Assembly (NCBI GenBank): GCA_041663485.1
Contig: JBAYMO010000011.1
Coordinates: 1-43,371, forward strand
Length of the DNA: 43,371 bases
Direction: 5' to 3'
Source of the DNA: 02-FULL-45-11b sp041663485
Lineage (GTDB): Bacteria > Patescibacteriota > Patescibacteriia > Buchananbacterales > UBA6539
Translations under genes and position numbers: made by a program
Shown here: positions 33,622-39,885 of the stretch, one piece after another
How positions within the stretch are numbered: the first letter of the stretch is position 1
How the letters are laid out: each line of letters opens with the position of its first letter
The notes under the pieces: generated by a model
The model's input: the letters and a program-made list of their open reading frames with translations, nothing else
What the model was told of the DNA's origin: nothing
The model's database searches: none

Positions 33622-33712
33622 TTGTGCCGTTGTAGCTCCCACCCACAGCTTCGCAGTGTGGTGGGCAGGCCACGCCCAAAGTTTCACATTGTGGCGGGCA
33701 GGCAGTTGGTAG
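33622..33712 (+). pseudogene. tRNA-Thr(GGT) 5' fragment interrupted by a palindromic repeat
   Basis: TTGTGCCGTTGTAGCTC (33622-33638) is identical to the start of the intact tRNA-Thr at 33750-33766. After a 64-nt insert (33639-33702) the tRNA continues as CAGTTGGTAG (33703-33712), identical to the D-loop at 33766-33775, then stops matching. It cannot fold as a tRNA. It is a partial duplicate with a repeat inserted in the D arm. Confidence 0.75.
33638..33702. repeat. GC-rich palindromic repeat in the tRNA remnant
   Basis: CCCACC (33638-33643), core CACAGCTTCGCAGTGTG (33644-33660), GGTGGG (33660-33665), then GCAGGC, followed by a second related unit TTGTGGCGGGCAGGC ending at 33703. The core matches, in opposite orientation, the palindrome at 34133-34164 apart from an extra GC on each side of the loop. 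Confidence 0.7.
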
Positions 33713-33753
33713 TTTTCTGGATGAGCTTGATAAATAAGGCTTAAAACATTTGT

Positions 33754-33829
33754 GCCGTTGTAGCTCAGTTGGTAGAGCAACTCCATGGTAAGGAGTAGGT
33801 CCCCGGTTCGAGTCCGGGCAACGGCTCCA
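33754..33829 (+). tRNA. tRNA-Thr (anticodon GGT)
   Basis: Cloverleaf drawn by hand: acceptor GCCGTTG/CAACGGC, D stem GCTC/GAGC, anticodon stem ACTCC/GGAGT with loop ATGGTAA (GGT), T arm CCCGG/CCGGG. Discriminator T; CCA is encoded (33827-33829). Reads ACC/ACT codons. Confidence 0.95.
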
Positions 33830-33888
33830 GGTCATCTATTCGATGAAATATTAAGAAGGTTAACATTGAGTGTCGTTAGTTATTTTGT

Positions 33889-33973
33889 GGGTCGGTACCG
33901 AAGTGGTCAAACGGGGCTGACTGTAAATCAGCTGGCTTAGCCTTCGGAGGTTCGAATCCTTCCCGGCCCACCA
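33889..33973 (+). tRNA. tRNA-Tyr (anticodon GTA)
   Basis: Acceptor GGGTCGG/CCGGCCC (one G-U), anticodon stem GCTGA/TCAGC with loop CTGTAAA (GTA), a long variable arm typical of bacterial tRNA-Tyr, T arm GGAGG...CCTTC, discriminator A and encoded CCA (33971-33973). Confidence 0.95.
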
Positions 33974-34028
33974 AAAATTAAAGAGTTAAAATAACTAAAT
34001 TTTGGCTATCTATTCCGCCACTACCCGA

Positions 34029-34102
34029 GCCACCCTAGCTCAGTTGGTTAGAGCAACAGTTTTGTAAACTGTAGGTCCTCGGTCCGAATCCGAGGGGTGG
34101 CT
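34029..34102 (+). tRNA. tRNA-Thr (anticodon TGT)
   Basis: Acceptor GCCACCC/GGGTGGC, D stem GCTC/GAGC, anticodon stem ACAGT/ACTGT with loop TTTGTAA (TGT), T arm CTCGG/CCGAG, discriminator T. No CCA is encoded (GAG follows), unlike the other three tRNAs here. Reads ACA and related codons. Confidence 0.94.
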
Positions 34103-34121
34103 GAGGTAGTGGCAGGGTAAA

Positions 34122-34234
34122 AGTTTTGCCTGTCCGACATACTGCGCGAAGCGCTGTGGTCGGATAAACTGTAGGTCCTTGGGGAGTTTATCCGCCTCTG
34201 GCGGAAATCCGAGGGGTGGCTGAGGTAGTGGCAG
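34122..34234 (+). pseudogene. tRNA-Thr(TGT) 3' fragment with inserted palindromes
   Basis: AGTTTTG (34122-34128) and TAAACTGTAGGTCCT (34165-34179) are the two sides of the anticodon loop of the intact gene (34058-34064, 34065-34079), separated by a 36-nt insert. After further small inserts in the T loop, the last 29 nt (34206-34234) are identical to 34087-34115, which includes the tRNA 3' end and 13 nt of flank. It is a broken duplicate. Confidence 0.75.
34133..34164. repeat. Palindromic repeat inside the tRNA-Thr(TGT) remnant
   Basis: TCCGAC (34133-34138) pairs with GTCGGA (34159-34164); inner GCGC-GAA-GCGC (34144-34154). The core is the reverse complement of the family seen at 33644-33660. 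Its insertion point falls inside the anticodon triplet of the duplicated tRNA. A second palindrome TCCGCCTCTGGCGGA lies at 34191-34205. Confidence 0.7.
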
Positions 34235-34268
34235 AATAATGTGTAATTAAAAATAAATTATTAATATT

Positions 34269-34424
34269 ATGTCTCAAGACAATTTGATTAAGTTGGAATG
34301 TACTGTCTGCAAACGAGTAAATTACTTTTCCAAAAAGAATAAGAAAACTTTAAAGACTAGATTGGAAATGATGAAATACTGCCGTCACTGCAAGAAACAC
34401 ACTTCACACAAAGAAACTAAATAG
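34269..34424 (+). CDS. rpmG: 50S ribosomal protein L33
   Basis: 51-aa protein, read by hand. Begins MSQDNLIKLECTVC and ends YCRHCKKHTSHKETK. Two cysteine pairs, C11-x2-C14 and C38-x2-C41, form the zinc-binding form of L33. Placement between tRNA genes is common, since rpmG often lies near tRNA-Trp and secE. A tRNA-Trp gene follows at 34916. Repeats begin right at its stop codon. Confidence 0.92.
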   Translation: MSQDNLIKLECTVCKRVNYFSKKNKKTLKTRLEMMKYCRHCKKHTSHKETK

Positions 34425-34470
34425 CAAATGGCAAGTAGCAAATGGCAAATCGCTGTTTGCTCTTTGCTAA
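34423..34470. repeat. Tandem and inverted AGCAAATGGC repeats, left of the IVP-like gene
   Basis: TAGCAAATGGCAA occurs at 34422-34434 and again at 34437-34449 (direct copies), followed by an inverted partial copy GTTTGCTCTTTGCTA. The inverted counterpart GCTATTTGCCATTGGCTAT lies at 34877-34895, right of the IVP-like gene. Confidence 0.6.
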
Positions 34471-34496
34471 AAGTTGATAATTAATTTAAAAAATCA

Positions 34497-34515
34497 ACAT
34501 AGCACTATGCTATGT
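34497..34515 (+). promoter_or_regulatory. Hairpin covering the start codon of the IVP-like gene
   Basis: Perfect 8-bp stem ACATAGCA/TGCTATGT (34497-34504 with 34508-34515) with a CTA loop; the ATG at 34512 lies in the 3' arm. It could restrict translation. Confidence 0.45.
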
Positions 34516-34863
34516 TTAGATTTGAAGAATTAGAGATTTGGAAATTATCAATTACTTATGCTAGGTTAATGTATGGCTTGGCTAATAATTTTCCAAAGAT
34601 TGAACAATTTGCCTTAGCCGATCAGCTAAGAAGAGTGGCAGTCTCGATTTCAAACAATATTGCTGAAGGCTCTGGTGGAACTTCAAAAGATTTTAGCAAT
34701 TTTTTAAGTATTGCTATAAAATCTACCCTTGAAACGGTTAATATACTTTATATTGCTAAGACGTTAAGCTACATTTCAGAAAATGAAAGAATAAGGTATT
34801 ACCAAGAAGCTGAAAAAAATGATTAGAATGATGAGAGCTTTAAAAAATAAAATTAATCAATAA
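34512..34863 (+). pseudogene. Four-helix-bundle (23S rRNA IVP-like) gene with a frameshift at A7
   Basis: The frame from ATG 34512 carries the family motif LRRVAVSISNNIAEGSG near residue 40. It stops early at 34826 after AEKND. Removing one A from the A7 run (34813-34819) gives AEKMIRMMRALKNKINQ and a stop at 34863, which matches the usual C-terminus of this family. So the gene is either frameshifted, expressed by slippage, or affected by a sequencing error. The family is named for proteins found in intervening sequences of 23S rRNA genes; its function is not established. It lies between inverted repeats. Confidence 0.75.
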
Positions 34864-34872
34864 AAATTTAAA

Positions 34873-34895
34873 TTGAGCTATTTGCCATTGGCTAT
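34873..34895. repeat. Inverted AGCAAATGGC repeat, right of the IVP-like gene
   Basis: GAGCTATTTGCCATTGGCTAT is close to the reverse complement of the TAGCAAATGGC copies at 34422-34449 and to the scpA upstream repeat (25005-25025). Confidence 0.55.
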
Positions 34896-34915
34896 GAAGC
34901 TCCGTGCCAAATTAT

Positions 34916-34989
34916 GGGGGCGTCGTATAATGGTAGTACAGCGGTCTCCAAAACCGTTTGCGTGGGTTCGATTCCTACCGCCCCTGCCA
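34916..34989 (+). tRNA. tRNA-Trp (anticodon CCA)
   Basis: Acceptor GGGGGCG/CGCCCCT (first pair G-U), anticodon stem GCGGT/ACCGT with loop CTCCAAA (CCA), T arm GTGGG/CCTAC, discriminator G and encoded CCA (34987-34989). Confidence 0.94.
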
Positions 34990-35083
34990 GAACACAAAAG
35001 TATCGAAGGCTGACCTAAAAGGCTAAAGCTGTTTAGAGTTTCGTCAGTGATATTAATTCATCTACAGCCCAATTTAGGGCTGG

Positions 35084-35114
35084 CATAAAACCGTCCCCAT
35101 TGGGCGGTTTTATG
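35084..35114 (+). terminator. Palindromic terminator-like hairpin before the Nudix gene
   Basis: CATAAAACCG/CGGTTTTATG (35084-35093 with 35105-35114) with internal pairing, so it reads as a terminator on both strands. An additional CAGCCC/GGGCTG hairpin lies at 35066-35083. It probably ends the tRNA-Trp transcript and overlaps the -10 of the next gene. Confidence 0.6.
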
Positions 35115-35115
35115 G

Positions 35116-35121
35116 TAAAAT
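35116..35121 (+). promoter_or_regulatory. Possible extended -10 of the Nudix gene
   Basis: TGG-TAAAAT (35113-35121), 6 nt before the ATG at 35128. No -35 is recognised. If used, the mRNA would be leaderless. Confidence 0.35.
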
Positions 35122-35127
35122 AAATAT

Positions 35128-36402
35128 ATGGAGAAACCTTTACTAGTTATACAAAATGAAGAAGCAACAAGTGAAGAGAAAAAAGAGTTTCAGGCTCGCA
35201 AGGCAGTGATGGCTGTTTTGATAAATGAAGATGGTCAAATAGCCTTGGTGCATGCTACAAAACATAATTATCATAGGTTATCTGGAGGCAGTCTTGAGTT
35301 AGATGAGGATTTCAATCCAGCTCTTGAACGGATAATCAGCGAAGAAACTGGGTATAAAATTAGGGAGCTAGAAGCTGATTTAGGGGTAGTAATAGAATAT
35401 AGAGTCCGGATTAAAGTTCATCAGATGTCTAGATGTTTTGTCGTGTATGGAGTTAAGGGTGAGAATGTTACAAGTTTTGTTGAAAAAGAAAATGAGAAAG
35501 GTTTTAGATTGCAATGGTTTAATCTTTATGATGCCATTTATACCCTTGAAGATGATAACCCTGATGATTATGAGGGAAAATTTATTCGTGAAAGAGATTT
35601 AGCTTTTTTAAAAAAATATGCCGCTTTAGAATTTCAGAATACCTGGTTTAATAAATTAACAGAGAGACAACGGGTAGTTAGACTAATTAAGTCCTATCAT
35701 ATACTTAAAACAATTGGTGATAGGCAGCTTGATGAGTTGAGAAAAATGGAAAAAAATAAAAACGTCATAAAAACCGAGCGCTTTATGTATTATATTAGAA
35801 CGCTAGAAAGCATTTGGGATAATACAGACTTTGCAATTAGTTTAAGCAAGAACAAACACAGAGCTTTTGCTTTCTATCCAGTCCGATCTATAATGGAAAA
35901 CACCTTTAGGCTGGAATACTTTACCAGAAAGAAAACAATGCAAGAACAAGACGATATTGCTGCGCGAGAATTTTTACGAGTATCTAAAAAACATTATGAC
36001 TTTTGTGTTTTAAAAGGAGATAAAGTCGGAGCACGGGAATTTAAGAATTATTATGATGGATTTTCGGATTTAGCTACCGGAGATTATGAAGATATTGAAA
36101 ATGTTGCGCCAGCAAATTTAAATCCTTTCCCTTCCGTAGAGCAGATGATGCTTAAGAGTAAGCTTCCTGATGGTAGAGATTGGTATTATCATTACGCAGC
36201 ATTGTCTGAGTCTGCCCACGGTAAGTTTATGCATGCAATAATGATTAAACAAGATGAAACAGGTGAATATAGGCGATCCATTATGTATCTACCGCCAATG
36301 CTGGTTGAAATTGTTAAAATGACAGATTTTCATCTTAACGGTATTATGAAAGACGAAGTAAAAAAAGCTATTCGGCGGGCTGAGGTAATAGCCAAAGCTT
36401 AA
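35128..36402 (+). CDS. Nudix hydrolase fused to a large helical C-terminal domain
   Basis: 424 aa. Residues 24-165 are a Nudix domain. The box G54-x5-E60-x7-R68-I-I-S-E72-E73-T-G75-Y lacks only the first Glu of REuxEE, so metal binding is probably retained. Residues 180-424 are helical (ERFMYYIRTLESIWDNTDF, AFYPVRSIMENTFRLEYF, YHYAALSESAHGKFMHA) and resemble DUF5677-type or HEPN-like folds; I cannot name the family firmly. It is the first gene of the accessory region. Its stop overlaps the stop of the recombinase gene on the other strand at TTAA (36399-36402). Confidence 0.75.
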   Translation: MEKPLLVIQNEEATSEEKKEFQARKAVMAVLINEDGQIALVHATKHNYHRLSGGSLELDEDFNPALERIISEETGYKIRELEADLGVVIEYRVRIKVHQMSRCFVVYGVKGENVTSFVEKENEKGFRLQWFNLYDAIYTLEDDNPDDYEGKFIRERDLAFLKKYAALEFQNTWFNKLTERQRVVRLIKSYHILKTIGDRQLDELRKMEKNKNVIKTERFMYYIRTLESIWDNTDFAISLSKNKHRAFAFYPVRSIMENTFRLEYFTRKKTMQEQDDIAAREFLRVSKKHYDFCVLKGDKVGAREFKNYYDGFSDLATGDYEDIENVAPANLNPFPSVEQMMLKSKLPDGRDWYYHYAALSESAHGKFMHAIMIKQDETGEYRRSIMYLPPMLVEIVKMTDFHLNGIMKDEVKKAIRRAEVIAKA

Positions 36403-37724
36403 GATAGAAGAGTAATTTTTTTGTTTGTACAAATCAACTTGCTTTTCAGCAGTGACAACAGTTCCCGTTTTTCTGAAATATTCCCGTTTTGTAGCAGATA
36501 TTTGGCGTAAGTTTTTACGTCTATTTTTTTAATCTCAATTTTTCCCTTATCACCACCCAACACTGAGGTCTGAAGATTGTTTAGTCTTCTTACTTCATCC
36601 TCAAATTTTCCCTGAACACCAAGTTGGTCGATCTCAACTTTATCGATTATCTTTCCAAGCTCGCTTATCAACTTTTCTTCTCTTATGTATGTATTTTTGC
36701 ATTCCGGATTTTTGGCTCTGGTACACCCATAGTAAATATACTTGGCGGTTGTCCCGTCAATCAACTTCTTGAATTTTTCCTGTCCAGTGATGCTTGATCC
36801 GCACAGACCGCAGATCATGAGTTTAGTGAAGGCAAACTCTTTGTTTTTGGTGCCACAAGTCGTTTCAATCGTCCTAATATTAATTTGCGCCTGATCAAAG
36901 AGCTTTTGGGTGATAATGGGCTTGTGTTTACCTTGATACCACTTGCCGCTGTTTTTCGGGTATTCAAACATGCCATAGTAGAATGGGTTTCTGAGCAGAA
37001 CATATATTCCGCTCAGAGCCAGCGTTTTTTGGCCTCTTGTTTTGAAATTTAAGTCAAACTTTAACCAGTTATATATTTTTCTGCCGCTCCATCGCTCATA
37101 GGCAACTTTTTCGAATATTTGTTTGATTATGGGTGCGCGCAGGGGATCAACGATGATCTGGCACTTCTTATCCATTCGGTTTTGGTTCAGATAGCCCAAA
37201 GGCGCCATACCCGGCCACAAACCCATTTCCACCCTGGTTCTCATACCTCGTTTAACGTTGATCCCTCGGTTGTCGTTTTCCAATTTTGCCTGACTGCCCA
37301 ATATCATTAGTAAAAACTTTTCATTTGGATTGTTGGTGAATGTTTGACTATGGGTACGTATCTCAACCAGTAGTTTTTGATCCATTAAATCTACGATCGC
37401 CCCCAAGTCCCCGGCGTTCCTGCTTAGACGATCGGGCGCCCACGTGATTATGCCGTTGAATTTGCCCTGGCGGATGTCGCTGGTAAGCTCATTAAAGATC
37501 TCGCGTTGGCCAGTATCCTTGGCCGAGTGACTTTCCCGTTTGATCTCAATAATTTCCAAATTTTCCCTGACGGCAATATCCAGCATTTCTTTGACTTGGG
37601 AATCGATCGAAAGCACCTGCCTTTCCTCAGATTCGCTTGATTTGCGCGCATAAAGGCAGTATTTGAGCTTAATTGGGGCTATTGGGGTTGTTGCCGCCCC
37701 AGATGGCATTTGTGATATATTCAT
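36399..37724 (-). CDS. Large serine recombinase
   Basis: 441 aa. The N-terminal resolvase domain carries YARKSS with probable catalytic Ser29, then DRLSRNAGDLG; the Recombinase domain follows (GMAPLGYLNQN, GIYVLLRNPFYYGMFEYP), then a zinc ribbon (CGLCG ... YYGCTRAKNPECKN) and a helical, partly coiled-coil tail. Such enzymes integrate and excise mobile elements at att sites. It is divergent from the small gene at 38024 and convergent with the Nudix gene. It suggests that the region from about 35 kb onward is an integrated island. Confidence 0.93.
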   Translation of the reverse strand: MNISQMPSGAATTPIAPIKLKYCLYARKSSESEERQVLSIDSQVKEMLDIAVRENLEIIEIKRESHSAKDTGQREIFNELTSDIRQGKFNGIITWAPDRLSRNAGDLGAIVDLMDQKLLVEIRTHSQTFTNNPNEKFLLMILGSQAKLENDNRGINVKRGMRTRVEMGLWPGMAPLGYLNQNRMDKKCQIIVDPLRAPIIKQIFEKVAYERWSGRKIYNWLKFDLNFKTRGQKTLALSGIYVLLRNPFYYGMFEYPKNSGKWYQGKHKPIITQKLFDQAQINIRTIETTCGTKNKEFAFTKLMICGLCGSSITGQEKFKKLIDGTTAKYIYYGCTRAKNPECKNTYIREEKLISELGKIIDKVEIDQLGVQGKFEDEVRRLNNLQTSVLGGDKGKIEIKKIDVKTYAKYLLQNGNISEKRELLSLLKSKLICTNKKITLLS

Positions 37725-37849
37725 ATACCTAATGGATGACGCAACCCTGACAGGGAGTCCAGGCTGCCCAGTAGGTAAGCTGTAGATATGTAATTTCCCT
37801 TATTTTATGGCTTAAGTTAAAATATAGACCTATGAAAACCTATGAACAT

Positions 37850-37878
37850 TTGACAATTCTTTTTTTTGGGTGTATAAT
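37850..37878 (+). promoter_or_regulatory. Perfect consensus promoter
   Basis: TTGACA (37850-37855), 17-nt spacer, TATAAT (37873-37878). Leader of about 140 nt before the small ORF at 38024. The stretch 37725-38023 also holds a CCCTG-A-CAGGG palindrome (37745-37755) and an ACTGC/GCAGT hairpin near 37976-37990; I saw no other gene in it. Confidence 0.85.
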
Positions 37879-38023
37879 AGTAACATCCATTAAATTAGCC
37901 CTTTTTATTAAGTAAAAATCAGCTAATACCCCTTTTGTCCATTTTGTTTATTACTGTTAACGCAGGCCACAGCAGACTGCATTAAGCAGTTGGCAGGATT
38001 CATCTCTTGTCTAAAGAAACAAT

Positions 38024-38140
38024 ATGGCCAAAACGAAAACTTCGACATATGGCAAGCAGAAACAAAAGATTGTTCCTGTTCGTGGATATGTCAAGAATGG
38101 TAAGCGGGTAAAGCCGCACCGTCGTTCAACTCCTAATTAA
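38024..38140 (+). CDS. 38-aa basic peptide
   Basis: Reads MAKTKTSTYGKQKQKIVPV then RGYVKNGKRVKPHRRSTPN and stop. It is strongly basic. The VPVRGYVKNGKRVKPHRRS part resembles the 'VRGYxRxxGxxVxxHxR' motif of small proteins in phages and mobile regions, whose function I do not know. It is the first ORF after a perfect consensus promoter and ends in a small terminator-like hairpin that contains its stop codon. Confidence 0.65.
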   Translation: MAKTKTSTYGKQKQKIVPVRGYVKNGKRVKPHRRSTPN

Positions 38141-38148
38141 GGAGTTTT
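38128..38148 (+). terminator. Small hairpin at the end of the 38-aa gene
   Basis: AACTCC/GGAGTT (38128-38133 with 38141-38146), loop TAATTAA including the stop, followed by a short T run. It is weak, so read-through into hsdM is likely. Confidence 0.45.
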
Positions 38149-38198
38149 AGTGGCAGTGGGGTGTTAGTTGATTTTTGAATGGTAAAAAATACAATAAT

Positions 38199-39884
38199 AT
38201 GAGAAAAGACATCCAAGAAAAACTCAAAGAAATGCCGGAGTTACTCTCTATCGGTCAGGTAGCAGAGATTTTCAGCATCCATCAAGATACTTTAAGGAAC
38301 TGGGAAAAAGATGGAACCCTCGTTCCTCTTAGAATTGGCCCACGTAAAGATCGCAAATATCGTCCGCAAGATATTCAAGCGATCGTGGATAAAATGGGTA
38401 GTAAATTAACCCTACCCCAGCTTGAAGCTTTCCTTTGGAAGAGCGCGGATATTCTCCGAGGGAAAATAGACAGCTCGGATTATAAAAAATATATCTTCGG
38501 CCTTTTGTTTTATAAGCGAATGAGTGATGTGTGGGATGAAGAATATAATTCGGTAATGCAAGAGTATAATGACGAGGCAATAGCCGGCGCCGATTACAAC
38601 CATCGCTTTCAAGTTCCAAAAGATTGCCGATGGAATGTAATTACTGAGCAAGCAGAAAGTATCGGACAAAAGCTCAATGACATTTTTGAAAAACTTGCTA
38701 ACGCGAACAGTCCAAAATTAGACAAGATTTTTGACGATCTTGATTTTGCAAACAAAGATCGCTTCCCAAATGAAACGCTTCAAAGACTTATAAATCATTT
38801 TTCTCAATATAATTTTGGTAATACTTACATCAGCTCTGACCTTTTGGGTGATGCCTATGAATATCTCATCAAACAATTCGCCGCAGATGCAGGAAAGAAA
38901 GGTGGAGAGTTCTATACCCCTCGTGAAGTTGAAAAAGTTATCATTGGAATCCTTAAACCTCATCAGAAAGATCACATATACGATCCAACGGCTGGTTCGG
39001 GAGGCTTCTTACTTGAGGCTTACGATTACCTAAAACAAAAATCTGGCGAGAAGATTGCTAAAACCCTTTACCTCTACGGACAAGAGCTTAATATCAGCAC
39101 TTTTGCTATTGCGAAAATCAATATGTTTTTGCACGGTTTGGATAGTGCTGATATTCGTCGTGGTGATACCATCGCCAATCCGCAATTCCTGACACAAAAT
39201 GGGAATTTACAGACGTTCGATATCTGCGTAGCAAATCCACCCTACTCAATAAAAGATTGGGAGTCAGAAATTTTCAGAACAAATAAATATGGTCGTCTTG
39301 AGGGTTATGATATGCCCCCCGAGAAAAATGCTGACTATGCTTTTGTTTTACATATCATTAAATCAATGAATGTAAACGGCAGAGCTGGTATTGTTCTTCC
39401 TCATGGTGTGCTATTTAGGGGTGGGGCCGAGGGTCGCATTCGTGAACAAATTCTCAAAAACGATTTGATTGAAGCTGTTATTGCCTTACCATCCAAACTT
39501 TTCTACGGCACTGGCATTCCTGCGGCTATTTTAATACTCAATAAAAACAAACCAGAGAATAAGAAAAATAAAGTTTTGATTATTGATGCTGAAAAAGATT
39601 TTCTTGAGGGGAAAAACCAAAATTCATTACGACTACAAGATATAAATAAAATTGTAAAAGCATACGATGCTTATTCTGATATTGAAAAATATGCTCGTGT
39701 GGTGGAAATGAAAGAAGTTGCAGAAAAAGATTATAACCTAAACATCAGTCAGTACATTGATTCGTCTGAGCAGGAAGAAATAATCGATGTAAAAACTGCA
39801 TGGAAAGAACTAAAAAATCTTGAGAAAGAGTGTGAAATGATAAATAAAAAGGTTAGTAATTTTCTGTCACAACTTGATTATTAA
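38199..39884 (+). CDS. hsdM: Type I restriction-modification methyltransferase subunit with N-terminal HTH
   Basis: 561 aa from ATG 38199. Residues 14-65 (LSIGQVAEIFSIHQDTLRNW, then RKYRPQDI) form a MerR/excisionase-type helix-turn-helix, not part of ordinary HsdM. The HsdM helical N-domain follows (LEAFLWKSADILRG), then the N6-adenine methylase domain with motif I DPTAGSGGF (D262) and NPPYS (N346). With HsdS it methylates adenine in the recognition site and protects host DNA. One base separates its stop from the hsdS ATG. Confidence 0.93.
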   Translation: MRKDIQEKLKEMPELLSIGQVAEIFSIHQDTLRNWEKDGTLVPLRIGPRKDRKYRPQDIQAIVDKMGSKLTLPQLEAFLWKSADILRGKIDSSDYKKYIFGLLFYKRMSDVWDEEYNSVMQEYNDEAIAGADYNHRFQVPKDCRWNVITEQAESIGQKLNDIFEKLANANSPKLDKIFDDLDFANKDRFPNETLQRLINHFSQYNFGNTYISSDLLGDAYEYLIKQFAADAGKKGGEFYTPREVEKVIIGILKPHQKDHIYDPTAGSGGFLLEAYDYLKQKSGEKIAKTLYLYGQELNISTFAIAKINMFLHGLDSADIRRGDTIANPQFLTQNGNLQTFDICVANPPYSIKDWESEIFRTNKYGRLEGYDMPPEKNADYAFVLHIIKSMNVNGRAGIVLPHGVLFRGGAEGRIREQILKNDLIEAVIALPSKLFYGTGIPAAILILNKNKPENKKNKVLIIDAEKDFLEGKNQNSLRLQDINKIVKAYDAYSDIEKYARVVEMKEVAEKDYNLNISQYIDSSEQEEIIDVKTAWKELKNLEKECEMINKKVSNFLSQLDY

Positions 39885-39885
39885 T

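Noticed and set aside
33639..33702. tRNA intron in a split tRNA-Thr
   Set aside because: The copy lacks everything after the D loop, and an intact tRNA-Thr(GGT) follows; the insert is a palindromic repeat, too short for a group I intron.
34141..34205. Intrinsic terminator after tRNA-Thr(TGT)
   Set aside because: The CGGATAAACT/AGTTTATCCG pairing is partly created by the tRNA fragment and repeat insert, and no T run follows.
34122..34234. A fifth functional tRNA
   Set aside because: It has no acceptor 5' strand or D arm, and its anticodon loop is split by 36 nt.
34422..34895. CRISPR array from the AGCAAATGGC repeats
   Set aside because: Copies are few, short, of both orientations and unevenly spaced, with no cas genes.
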